Position numbers and translations under genes: made by a program. Shown here in pieces: positions 1 to 5,096 of a stretch of DNA of 5,105 nt (positions are counted from its first letter, which is position 1; every line of letters begins with the position of its first letter). A model generated the notes under the pieces. It ran no database searches and was not told the origin of the DNA. It saw only the letters and a program-made list of their open reading frames with translations. Origin of the DNA: an uncultured Ruminococcus sp. (GTDB lineage: Bacteria; Bacillota; Clostridia; Oscillospirales; Acutalibacteraceae); NCBI GenBank assembly GCA_902797525.1, contig CADBSZ010000160.1, positions 1-5,105 on the forward strand, in the 5' to 3' direction.

Positions 1-2
1 AA

Positions 3-122
3 CCTTCTGAAAAACCTTCTGAAAAACCTTCTGAAAAACCTTCTGAAAAACCTTCTGAAAAACCCCCTGAAAAACCTTCTGAAAAACCTTCTGAAAAACC
101 TTCTGAAAAACCTGTTAAAGAA
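3..122 (+). repeat. 12-bp coding minisatellite (PSEK units)
   Basis: Nine full 12-bp units run from 3 to 110 with consensus CCTTCTGAAAAA, followed by a diverged unit at 111-122. Eight of the nine are identical; unit six (63-74) has two T-to-C changes and encodes PPEK. The unit length is a multiple of three, so gain or loss of copies keeps the reading frame and only changes linker length. The array touches the window edge, so its true copy number is larger or unknown. Confidence 0.95.
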
Positions 123-590
123 TCTGACGGGGAAGAATCTAAAAACATCACTACCAAAAACGGTGACTATTCCTACTTTGGTGCGCTGGACGCAAACAAC
201 AAACGTACCGGCAGGGGCAGAACCGTCACACCCGGTGGTATTACCGCCTATGACGGCGAATATCTTAATGACAAACGTCACGGCTTCGGCGTATGCTATT
301 ACAAAGAGGGCAGCCCCAACTATGTCGGCGACTGGCAATTCGGCAACCGCAGCGGCAGGGGCGTGGGCTTCCGTCTCAGCGACGGCACCATGCACGCCGG
401 CAAATGGAACAGCAACAAGCCCGACGGCTTTGGCGCGCGCTTTGACAGCGAGGGCAATTTTCTTGACGTCTGCACCTATGTGGACGGCGTGCGCAACGGC
501 AAAAGCGTCTCTTTCGATGAGGACGGCAACCTGGTTGTCAGGTTCTGGAAGGACGGCGAGCTGATGAGCGAAAAAATCATTTCCGACTAG
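3..590 (+). CDS. MORN-repeat protein with PSEK-repeat linker (5'-partial)
   Basis: The frame is open from the left edge to a TAG at 588-590, giving 195 visible residues with no credible start, so the N-terminus lies outside the window. Residues 1-40 are tandem Pro-Ser-Glu-Lys tetrapeptides (one PPEK, the last decayed to PVKE), a charged, probably extended linker. Residues 41-55 are polar. From about residue 58 come MORN-type units of roughly 21-24 residues with the Y-x-G-x-[WY]...G-x-G...G pattern: 58-79, 83-103, 107-128, 131-151 and a degenerate one at 159-175. MORN repeats form beta-hairpin arrays, often linked to membranes or protein binding; no enzymatic residues are evident. The missing N-terminus could be a membrane anchor or zinc ribbon, as in some clostridial MORN proteins, but that is a guess. 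The gene ends 8 bp before the MscS gene, whose Shine-Dalgarno overlaps this stop codon, so the two are probably co-transcribed. The MORN assignment is firm; the biological role is unknown. Confidence 0.85.
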   Translation, partial: PSEKPSEKPSEKPSEKPSEKPPEKPSEKPSEKPSEKPVKESDGEESKNITTKNGDYSYFGALDANNKRTGRGRTVTPGGITAYDGEYLNDKRHGFGVCYYKEGSPNYVGDWQFGNRSGRGVGFRLSDGTMHAGKWNSNKPDGFGARFDSEGNFLDVCTYVDGVRNGKSVSFDEDGNLVVRFWKDGELMSEKIISD

Positions 591-593
591 GAG
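589..593 (+). promoter_or_regulatory. Shine-Dalgarno of the MscS gene, overlapping the upstream stop
   Basis: AGGAG lies 5 nt before the ATG at 599 and shares two bases with the TAG of the MORN gene. This supports the chosen start and suggests translational coupling between the two genes. Confidence 0.8.
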
Positions 594-598
594 AAATT

Positions 599-1399
599 AT
601 GGAAGAATTTAAAGCAGGGTTCAAGACGCTTGCGTTTCACTTTCTCGGCTTTGCCATTGTGCTGGTTGTCGGCGCGTTAATCGTCAGGCTGGTCTTGATT
701 CCCGTCAAGCGTTTATTATTAAAATCAAAGCTCGATCACACCGTCAAAACCTTTTTGTTTTCGATTCTCAAGGTGCTGCTCTACGGAATCGTGGTAATCG
801 CCGCGCTGCGCAAGGCGGACATTGATGTGTCCTCTCTGGTAGCGGCACTCGGCGCCGCCGCGCTCACCGCCAGCCTTGCCTTGCAGGATACGCTGAAAAA
901 CTTTGTCAGCGGCATTATCGTCCTTTTTAACAAGCCCTTTACGGCAGGCGATTTGATTGAATTTGAAGGTTATGAAGGCTATGTGGACAGCATCCGAATT
1001 TTTTACACGCAGATTCACACCTTTGACAACCGCATTGTGCAGATACCCAACTTCAAGCTGACCTCCAACAACGTTGTCAACTGCACCGCGGGCGGCACGC
1101 GCCGCGTCGATTTGGTGTTCTCCGTCAGCTACGAGGACAGTCTGGCAAAGGTCAAAAGCGTGCTGTTTGATGTGATAGACAAAAATCCGCTGATTCTCTC
1201 CGACCCCGAGTCAAAGGTCATTGTGTCCGACCACCTTGACAGCGGCGTTGAAATCAAGGTTTGGGTGTGGGTGAACCAGGAGGATTACTACACCGTCAAA
1301 TTTCAAATGGAAGAAGCTGTCAAAAACGCGTTTGATGAAAACGGAATCACGATTCCTTATCCGCACCGCGAAATTGTGAATCACGTGAATAAAAACTAA
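599..1399 (+). CDS. Small-conductance mechanosensitive channel, MscS family
   Basis: A 266-residue membrane channel that would open under membrane tension to release solutes on osmotic downshock. Length and layout fit the minimal three-helix MscS form. Hydrophobic segments lie at about residues 10-36 (TM1), 51-70 (TM2) and 77-111 (pore-lining TM3). TM3 carries the Ala/Gly-rich packing pattern around 80-92, then A-L-Q-D-T-L-K-N at 94-101, as in the E. coli MscS pore helix (LALQGSLSN). The beta domain follows at about 112-165 with the family hallmarks N-K-P-F-x-x-G-D (111-118), an E-G-x-V-D segment near 126-130 and I-P-N (149-151). The C-terminal alpha/beta domain ends with the typical G-I-x-I-P-Y-P at 249-255. 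A Shine-Dalgarno at 589-593 fixes the ATG. It is co-oriented with and 8 bp from the MORN gene, and a terminator follows at 1411-1448. Family membership is very secure; which MscS paralogue or ligand selectivity cannot be judged, so no symbol is given. Confidence 0.95.
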   Translation: MEEFKAGFKTLAFHFLGFAIVLVVGALIVRLVLIPVKRLLLKSKLDHTVKTFLFSILKVLLYGIVVIAALRKADIDVSSLVAALGAAALTASLALQDTLKNFVSGIIVLFNKPFTAGDLIEFEGYEGYVDSIRIFYTQIHTFDNRIVQIPNFKLTSNNVVNCTAGGTRRVDLVFSVSYEDSLAKVKSVLFDVIDKNPLILSDPESKVIVSDHLDSGVEIKVWVWVNQEDYYTVKFQMEEAVKNAFDENGITIPYPHREIVNHVNKN

Positions 1400-1410
1400 A
1401 AGACCGTTAA

Positions 1411-1448
1411 AAATAATGGTGTCGTTTTATACGGCACCATTTTTTATT
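1411..1448 (+). terminator. Rho-independent terminator after the MscS gene
   Basis: An 11-bp stem pairs 1415-1425 with 1431-1441, with one T-G wobble and a 5-nt loop (TTTAT). A-rich bases on the 5' side and a T-rich tail (1440-1448, six T then ATT) on the 3' side complete a canonical intrinsic terminator 12 bp past the stop codon. Because of the flanking A and T tracts, it could also work partly on the opposite strand. Confidence 0.9.
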
Positions 1449-1453
1449 ATGTT

Positions 1454-1458
1454 AAGGA
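1454..1458 (+). promoter_or_regulatory. Shine-Dalgarno deciding the lipoprotein start
   Basis: AAGGA is 10 nt before the ATG at 1469 but only 4 nt before the in-frame GTG at 1463. The ATG also gives a clean MKK... signal peptide start, so it is preferred. Confidence 0.6.
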
Positions 1459-1468
1459 TGAAGTGATT

Positions 1469-1786
1469 ATGAAAAAAGCAATCGGCATTTGCCTTGCTGC
1501 GGCGATGATGACGGCGGCGCTGGCAGGCTGCGGCGGAAAACAAAACGATACCGCGTCCAAAATGGGAAGCGCAGTGTCCGGCGCGATGTCCAATGTGGGT
1601 GAAGCCGCCGAGGACATCGGCGAGGGCGTAACAGCCGCCGCCTCGGCTGTTGTCAGCGAAGCGGACAGAATGTACGATAACGGTCAGATTTCCGACGGCG
1701 ACGGCATTATCGGAAACGAAAACGAGGAAACCGAGCAGCCGACCACAGACGACACGGAAACCACCGAAGACGCAAGCATTTTGTAA
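1469..1786 (+). CDS. Small secreted lipoprotein of unknown function
   Basis: A predicted 105-residue protein. Residues 1-20 form a lipoprotein signal peptide: two lysines after Met, a hydrophobic Ala/Met/Leu core, and the lipobox L-A-G at 18-20 directly before Cys21. The mature 85 residues would therefore be lipid-anchored outside the cytoplasmic membrane. After C-G-G-K comes an Ala/Gly/Ser/Val-rich stretch (about 30-65) with small residues and spaced acids that could be helical, then a very acidic, Thr- and Glu-rich tail (about 75-105). No catalytic motif or known domain is recognised. The start at ATG 1469 is preferred over GTG 1463 on Shine-Dalgarno spacing. There is little room for an independent promoter between the upstream terminator and this gene; a weak candidate (TTGTGA at 1374, 17 bp, TAAAAG at 1397) would place the terminator hairpin in its leader. 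Lipidation is a confident inference from the motif; the function is unknown. Confidence 0.85.
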   Translation: MKKAIGICLAAAMMTAALAGCGGKQNDTASKMGSAVSGAMSNVGEAAEDIGEGVTAAASAVVSEADRMYDNGQISDGDGIIGNENEETEQPTTDDTETTEDASIL

Positions 1787-1819
1787 ATTTTCCGAGTGAC
1801 GGCCAATTACAAAGCGATT

Positions 1820-1972
1820 CCTATCGCTGTCATTCTGAGCGGCCGCCGAAAGGCGAATTTGCGAAGCAAACAGCCGAAGAATCCCCACGACGAATCAACA
1901 TGGTTTTAACGCACAGAGTAAAAGTTTACCTGTTGCCGCAGGGGATTCTCGGCTGACGCTCAAAATGATAGG
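1820..1972. repeat. Nested palindromic intergenic element (REP/MITE-like)
   Basis: The gap between the convergent lipoprotein and sigE genes holds a large imperfect palindrome. The outer arms are 1820-1841 and 1957-1972 (CCTATC and ATTCTGAGCG against their complements, with a 6-nt insertion on the left). The inner arms are 1871-1886 and 1941-1955 (CAGCCGAAGAATCCCC against its complement with one inserted A). Two small hairpins sit on the left side between these arms: CGCC-GAAA-GGCG at 1844-1855 and TTTGC-GAA-GCAAA at 1858-1870. The CATTCTGAGCG...GAAGAATCC motif resembles short repeats scattered between genes of many bacteria, as I recall them. No reading frame is credible here. It may help end transcription from both sides, but neither strand has a T-tract. 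Confidence 0.75.
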
Positions 1973-2015
1973 AAAATGGAACCGCTTTTATGTTTGCCTT
2001 CCCGATAAAATGCCA

Positions 2016-2711
2016 TTAAGCTATTTTTTCCATCTGTGTTTTTAAATGGCGGATAATCTTCTTCTCCAGCCGCGAAATATACGACTGCGAAATGCCCAGC
2101 AAATCAGCCACCTGCTTTTGGGTGTGCTCCTTTTTGCCGTTCAGCCCAAACCGCAGCTCCATAATTTGGCACTCACGCGCGTTTAATTTGGAAACCTCGT
2201 GCAGCACCAATTGTTTTTCCGCCTCATGCTCCAAATGATTGTTGATTTCCTCTGCGTCGCTGCCCAAAATATCGCACAGCAGCAGCTCGTTGCCGTCCCA
2301 GTCGGTGTTCAGCGGCTCGTCAATCGACACCTCGTTTTTAAGCTGCGAGGATTTGCGCAAAAACATCAAAATTTCATTTTCAATGCAGCGCGAGGCGTAG
2401 GTCGCCAGCTTGATATTCTTTTCGGGCGAAAAGGTGTTCACCGCCTTAATCAGCCCGATGGTGCCGATAGAAATCAAATCCTCGGTGCTCGCGCTCGGCG
2501 ACTCAAATTTTTTCGCGATATACACCACCAGCCGCAGGTTATGAACAATCAGGGGTTCTCTGGCGCGGTTGTCGCCGTTTTTAATCCGCTCCATCATCGC
2601 GCTCTCCTCTGCCTTGCTCAGCGGCGGAGGAAGGGTGTCGCTGCCGTTGATGTAAAATATGTCGTTTTCTTCTGTAAACAATTGTTTGATTCTCAAAAAT
2701 AATTTGAACAT
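2016..2711 (-). CDS. sigE: RNA polymerase sporulation sigma factor SigE (pro-form)
   Basis: Mother-cell sigma factor of endospore formation, 231 residues, made as an inactive precursor. Residues 1-19 are the pro-sequence and Y20 aligns with the first residue of mature Bacillus subtilis SigE; then comes the G-S-x-x-L-P-P-P-L-S block at 23-32. Region 2 spans about 55-120, with [14 protein letters not shown] (77-90) and [15 protein letters not shown] (101-115), which match B. subtilis SigE nearly residue for residue. The [15 protein letters not shown] block is at 131-145. Region 4 covers about 171-226, with a helix-turn-helix near 197-219 (T-Q-K-Q-V-A-D...S-Q-S-Y-I-S-R). The ATG is set by GAGGT 6 nt upstream (2722-2718). 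It lies 1 bp after spoIIGA in the same operon. The pro-sequence is about 8 residues shorter than in B. subtilis, and no sigG follows. SigK is the nearest alternative, made unlikely by the spoIIGA neighbour. Confidence 0.96.
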   Translation of the reverse strand: MFKLFLRIKQLFTEENDIFYINGSDTLPPPLSKAEESAMMERIKNGDNRAREPLIVHNLRLVVYIAKKFESPSASTEDLISIGTIGLIKAVNTFSPEKNIKLATYASRCIENEILMFLRKSSQLKNEVSIDEPLNTDWDGNELLLCDILGSDAEEINNHLEHEAEKQLVLHEVSKLNARECQIMELRFGLNGKKEHTQKQVADLLGISQSYISRLEKKIIRHLKTQMEKIA

Positions 2712-2712
2712 T

Positions 2713-3531
2713 TCATGACCTCACATTCAGATTCTTTGTGATTGCGTACGGCACAATCGCCTTCACGTCGCCCGTCAGTGCGCCGCTGCATTTCCCGATA
2801 TAAATTTGATTTGAAAGCTCCCTGCCGTCAATCCATATCTTTTCGGCGCGAAAGCCGCTCAATATTCCGCTGCCGCCCAAGCTGTTAAAAGGAATAATTC
2901 TATATTGGAAAAATAAATCGTTAAAAGCCGTCAAGCAACTCTCCTCGGCAATAATGACATATTCTCCCGAAAACGGTTCCTTTACCTCACAGCCGGTGTC
3001 AATCATCGCGGAAAACTCCGCTGTTTTGCCATGGGTTGTCACCGTTACGCGGCAAACCTGCTTTCCGAGCCTGCCTTTTGTCAATTTTTCGGTCAGCCGC
3101 ATAGCATAATAACATACGAGGGTGAGAATAATCAGCAAAACGGGGGAGATATTAAAATAAACTACGTCGTTATACACCTCCATGCCCTTGGGATGAAAGG
3201 ACGTATACACCAGCACCATCATGCCACAAAAGCTGAACGACACCGAGAACAGCACCGCCGTGCGTTTTAAAAAGTTTTTGAAGTTCGTTTTTCCGAACGC
3301 CGTAAAAACCAATGCGGCAGCACCCAGAAAATCAAGCGGAAAATTCAGAAAAAAAGGCAGGGGAGGCAGCAGCGCGGTCAGGCTCAGCACGCCGCCCAAC
3401 ACGCTTGCCAGAATCATGCGCGCTGTTTTTGCTTTTAAATGTAAAAACCGCCGCGTACACAACAGCAGCATGAAGTCGATTAGAATATTAACGACGATTA
3501 AAACGTCTACATATACCGTGCGCATTTCCAT
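2713..3531 (-). CDS. spoIIGA: Sigma-E processing peptidase SpoIIGA (aspartic protease)
   Basis: Membrane-bound protease that cleaves pro-SigE in the mother cell after a signal from the forespore protein SpoIIR. From the preferred ATG at 3531 it has 272 residues. Five hydrophobic segments fit the known topology: about 7-26, 38-57, 60-79, 91-110 and 128-145. The cytoplasmic C-terminal half holds the aspartic protease motif A-M-I-D-T-G (175-180, catalytic Asp178), where B. subtilis has I-D-S-G. Further on are R-I-I-P-F (211-215), a G-G-S-G-I-L-S-G-F segment (219-227) and K-A-I-V-P (257-261), matching the substrate-domain blocks of the family. It is shorter than the 309-residue B. subtilis protein, mostly between the membrane and protease parts. 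GAGGTT at 3542-3537 is 7 nt before ATG 3531; GTG 3534 (4 nt) and ATG 3525 (13 nt) fit less well. It is followed after 1 bp by sigE, whose product is its substrate. Confidence 0.93.
   Translation of the reverse strand: MEMRTVYVDVLIVVNILIDFMLLLCTRRFLHLKAKTARMILASVLGGVLSLTALLPPLPFFLNFPLDFLGAAALVFTAFGKTNFKNFLKRTAVLFSVSFSFCGMMVLVYTSFHPKGMEVYNDVVYFNISPVLLIILTLVCYYAMRLTEKLTKGRLGKQVCRVTVTTHGKTAEFSAMIDTGCEVKEPFSGEYVIIAEESCLTAFNDLFFQYRIIPFNSLGGSGILSGFRAEKIWIDGRELSNQIYIGKCSGALTGDVKAIVPYAITKNLNVRS
2718..2722 (-). promoter_or_regulatory. Shine-Dalgarno of sigE inside the end of spoIIGA
   Basis: GAGGT on the - strand lies within the last codons of spoIIGA, 6 nt before the sigE ATG at 2711. Stop and start are separated by a single A (TGA-A-ATG), so translation is probably coupled. 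Confidence 0.75.
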
Positions 3532-3536
3532 CACCC

Positions 3537-3542
3537 AACCTC
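3537..3542 (-). promoter_or_regulatory. Shine-Dalgarno deciding the spoIIGA start
   Basis: GAGGTT on the - strand is best placed for ATG 3531, with 7 nt between the GAGG core and the start. This start also gives an N-terminus ([10 protein letters not shown]) that lines up with the B. subtilis protein within a few residues. Confidence 0.65.
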
Positions 3543-3545
3543 ATT

Positions 3546-3576
3546 ATGTCACAAGCATGCGGTAAACAATGTCACA
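3546..3576. promoter_or_regulatory. Direct repeat in the spoIIGA/microprotein divergent gap
   Basis: ATGTCACA occurs at 3546-3553 and again at 3569-3576, 23 bp apart (about two helical turns), with a GCATGC palindrome between the copies. The gap between the divergent starts is only 67 bp, so promoters for both genes must be compressed here. The TGTCACA core matches the Spo0A box TGTCGAA at five of seven positions. Spo0A control of spoIIG is known in Bacillus, so a degenerate Spo0A site pair is possible but unproven. Confidence 0.35.
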
Positions 3577-3584
3577 TTTTAGTC

Positions 3585-3590
3585 AGGAGG
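3585..3590 (+). promoter_or_regulatory. Perfect Shine-Dalgarno of the 28-aa gene
   Basis: AGGAGG with 8 nt to the ATG at 3599 is the full anti-Shine-Dalgarno match and is the main proof that the very short downstream frame is translated. Confidence 0.8.
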
Positions 3591-3598
3591 AAAAATTT

Positions 3599-3685
3599 AT
3601 GTTGGCAGGAATCATCATCGGAACCTTCATCGGCGGTTTTATGGGCGTTGCCTTTATGTGTCTTTTGTATTACAGCCGCGACTAG
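3599..3685 (+). CDS. 28-aa single-helix membrane microprotein (DUF3789-like)
   Basis: A complete small gene, ATG at 3599 to TAG at 3683-3685, with a perfect AGGAGG 8 nt upstream. The peptide begins M-L-A-G and is hydrophobic from residue 2 to about 25, ending in Y-Y-S-R-D, so it is one membrane helix with a short charged tail. Glycines fall at 4, 8, 12 and 16, exactly every fourth residue (with G13 too), a glycine-zipper or GxxxG pattern that favours helix packing. The layout, glycine ladder followed by M-C-L, resembles the short DUF3789-type proteins of Firmicutes as I remember them; this is a resemblance, not a search result. It is transcribed divergently from spoIIGA across a 67-bp gap, and a 7-bp hairpin overlaps its stop codon. 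The promoter is not clear. Roles such as a small membrane regulator or a type I toxin-like peptide are possible, but nothing here decides between them. Confidence 0.7.
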   Translation: MLAGIIIGTFIGGFMGVAFMCLLYYSRD

Positions 3686-3697
3686 CGGTTTAGTCGC
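3678..3697 (+). other. Perfect hairpin overlapping the microprotein stop codon
   Basis: GCGACTA (3678-3684) pairs perfectly with TAGTCGC (3691-3697) across a 6-nt loop. The TAG stop at 3683-3685 lies in the stem and loop edge. No T-tract follows, so it is not a standard intrinsic terminator; it could protect the transcript 3' end or affect release. Confidence 0.5.
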
Positions 3698-3772
3698 AGT
3701 CAGTACAGATTGAAAAACCTTATCATTTGTGTTGAACAGCAATTATATTTAAACTTATTCCATAAAAATCTC

Positions 3773-3801
3773 TTGAATACTATTGAATTTTCGGTTATAA
3801 T
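3773..3801 (+). promoter_or_regulatory. Sigma-A-type promoter of the alcohol dehydrogenase gene
   Basis: A -35 box TTGAAT (3773-3778, four of six to TTGACA) and a perfect -10 box TATAAT (3796-3801) are separated by exactly 17 bp in an AT-rich region. Transcription would begin near 3808, leaving a leader of about 25 nt with AGGAGG at 3821-3826. A second TTGAAT lies 10 bp downstream of the first. Confidence 0.8.
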
Positions 3802-3819
3802 GTTAATAATAAATAGTAT
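3777..3819. promoter_or_regulatory. Candidate operator: inverted repeat spanning the -10 box
   Basis: ATACTATT at 3777-3784 is repeated in inverted form as AATAGTAT at 3812-3819, bracketing the -10 box and the likely start of transcription. Such a position suits a repressor site or a looped dimer, but the arms are short, AT-rich and 27 bp apart. It does not match the Rex consensus that controls many clostridial alcohol dehydrogenases. Confidence 0.3.
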
Positions 3820-3833
3820 CAGGAGGTAAATCT

Positions 3834-4982
3834 ATGTCCAACAGAATCATTCTCAACACGGTTTCCCACCACGGCAAAGGCGCTGTGAAGGAAATCCCGG
3901 CAATTGCCAAAGCCAAGGGCTTTAAGCATATTTTCGTATGCTCCGACCCCGACCTCATCAAATTCGGCGTAACCGCCAAGGTGACGGATTTGCTTGAAGA
4001 GGCGCAGATTCCCTACACCATTTATTCCGGCATTAAGCCCAACCCCACCATCGAAAACGTCAAGGACGGCGTTGAGGCGTTCAAGGCATGCGGAGCGGAT
4101 TCCATCGTCACCATCGGCGGCGGTTCATCCATGGACACTGCCAAGGCAATCGGCGTCATCATCACCAATCCCGAATTTGCCGATGTCCGCTCGCTCGAGG
4201 GCGTAGCGCCCACCAAAAATCACGCGGTTCCTACCATCGCCGTTCCCACCACCGCAGGCACCGCTGCGGAGGTCACCATCAACTACGTCATCACCGACAC
4301 CGAAAAAGAGCGCAAATTCGTTTGCGTGGACGAGCACGACATTCCCGAGGTTGCCATCGTTGACCCCGACATGATGTCCTCAATGCCCAAGGGCCTCACC
4401 GCCGCTACCGGCATGGACGCGCTCACACACGCCATCGAGGGCTACACCACCAAGGCGGCATGGGAAATGACCGACATGTTCCACCTCGAAGCCATTAAGC
4501 TGATTGCCGTAAACCTGCGCGGCGCGGTTGAAAATATCCCCGAAAACCGCGAGGGAATGGCGCTGGCGCAGTATGTTGCCGGCATGGGCTTTTCAAACGT
4601 CGGACTCGGCATCGCACACTCCATCGCGCACACGCTCGGCGCGCACTATGACACGCCACACGGTGTTGCCTGCGCGATGATGCTGCCGCTTGTCATGGAA
4701 TACAACCAGGAGTGCACCGGCGAAAAATTCCGCGAAATCGCGCGCGCCATGGGCGTTGAGGGCGTTGATTCCATGACCTGTGAGGAATACCGCAAGGCGG
4801 CTGTTGACGCTGTTAAGCAGCTTTCCGCCGACGTCGGGATCCCTGCGAAGAATGAAAAGGTTAGGGAAGAAGACCTCGATCAGCTTGCCCGGGACGCTTA
4901 TGCCGACGCCTGCCGCCCCGGCAATCCCAGAGATACAAGCGTCGAGGAGCTCAAGGCTCTCTACAGAAAAATCATGGTATAA
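3834..4982 (+). CDS. fucO: Lactaldehyde reductase / propanediol oxidoreductase (iron-dependent alcohol dehydrogenase)
   Basis: A 382-residue cytoplasmic group III alcohol dehydrogenase. It aligns with E. coli FucO almost end to end without large gaps, sharing long blocks such as N-P-E-F-A-D-V-R-S-L-E-G (112-123), T-T-A-G-T-A-A-E-V-T-I-N-Y-V-I-T-D (139-155) and Q-Y-V-A-G-M-G-F-S-N-V-G-L-G (246-259). FucO reduces L-lactaldehyde to L-1,2-propanediol with NADH during anaerobic fucose or rhamnose breakdown. The Rossmann-like N-terminal part contains the G-G-G-S cofactor loop at 95-98, and S37-D38 stands where FucO has the NAD-selecting Asp39. Metal ligands are all present: D195, H199, H262 and H276, each one off the FucO numbering. 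AGGAGG at 3821-3826 is 7 nt before the ATG. It has its own promoter and no fucose or rhamnose genes beside it, so the in vivo substrate may be another short aldehyde or diol. The family is certain; the exact substrate is probable. Confidence 0.9.
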   Translation: MSNRIILNTVSHHGKGAVKEIPAIAKAKGFKHIFVCSDPDLIKFGVTAKVTDLLEEAQIPYTIYSGIKPNPTIENVKDGVEAFKACGADSIVTIGGGSSMDTAKAIGVIITNPEFADVRSLEGVAPTKNHAVPTIAVPTTAGTAAEVTINYVITDTEKERKFVCVDEHDIPEVAIVDPDMMSSMPKGLTAATGMDALTHAIEGYTTKAAWEMTDMFHLEAIKLIAVNLRGAVENIPENREGMALAQYVAGMGFSNVGLGIAHSIAHTLGAHYDTPHGVACAMMLPLVMEYNQECTGEKFREIARAMGVEGVDSMTCEEYRKAAVDAVKQLSADVGIPAKNEKVREEDLDQLARDAYADACRPGNPRDTSVEELKALYRKIMV

Positions 4983-5044
4983 TAACCGCAGGAAGTCTTT
5001 TGTTGTTCAAATAAAGGTTGGATTTTGCGTTTATTATACAATTT

Positions 5045-5096
5045 GTATTGCCCGCTCGATTTGCCGCTTTGCGGCAAGAGCGATGGCTGATTATAC
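5045..5096. repeat. Large imperfect hairpin downstream of fucO
   Basis: A long interrupted stem closes on a 3-nt loop: TTGCCGC (5061-5067) with GCGGCAA (5071-5077), then CGCTC (5053-5057) with GAGCG (5078-5082), GCC (5050-5052) with GGC (5085-5087), and GTAT (5045-5048) with ATAC (5093-5096). There are small internal bulges. There is no T-tract on either strand, so it looks more like a palindromic repeat or RNA-stabilising element than a classic terminator. It may nonetheless mark the 3' end of the fucO transcript, as 4983-5044 offers nothing better. Confidence 0.6.

Noticed and set aside
1..122. CRISPR-like or non-coding tandem array
   Set aside because: The units are contiguous 12-mers without spacers and are in frame with a long open reading frame, so they are coding minisatellite repeats.
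163..564. 133-residue + strand frame in another phase over the MORN gene
   Set aside because: It overlaps the well-supported MORN frame, has Ala/Thr-rich shadow composition and has no ribosome binding site.
1463..1468. GTG start for the lipoprotein, adding two residues
   Set aside because: It is only 4 nt from the AAGGA Shine-Dalgarno; the ATG at 1469 has workable spacing and a standard signal peptide start.
1779..1814. Inverted repeat TTTGTAAATT / AATTACAAA as a terminator of the lipoprotein gene
   Set aside because: The stem is AT-only with a bulge, the loop is long and there is no following T-tract, so it would be unstable.
1427..1888. 153-residue - strand frame across the lipoprotein gene
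   Set aside because: It runs antisense to a gene with a clear lipobox, includes the terminator and repeat region, and shows no family signature.
3543..3548. CATAAT as the -10 box of spoIIGA (with GTGACA 21 bp upstream, like the wide spacing of the Bacillus spoIIG promoter)
   Set aside because: The box is directly next to the Shine-Dalgarno, so transcription would begin inside or after it and remove the ribosome binding site from the message.
3576..3581. TAAAAT on the - strand as the spoIIGA -10 box
   Set aside because: The position is feasible (leader of about 38 nt), but no convincing -35 box is found at normal spacing, so I do not annotate it.
3730..3738. TGTT-G-AACA as a Rex redox-repressor site upstream of fucO
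   Set aside because: It has only four base pairs of symmetry and does not fit the longer TTGTTAA-n4-TTAACAA pattern.
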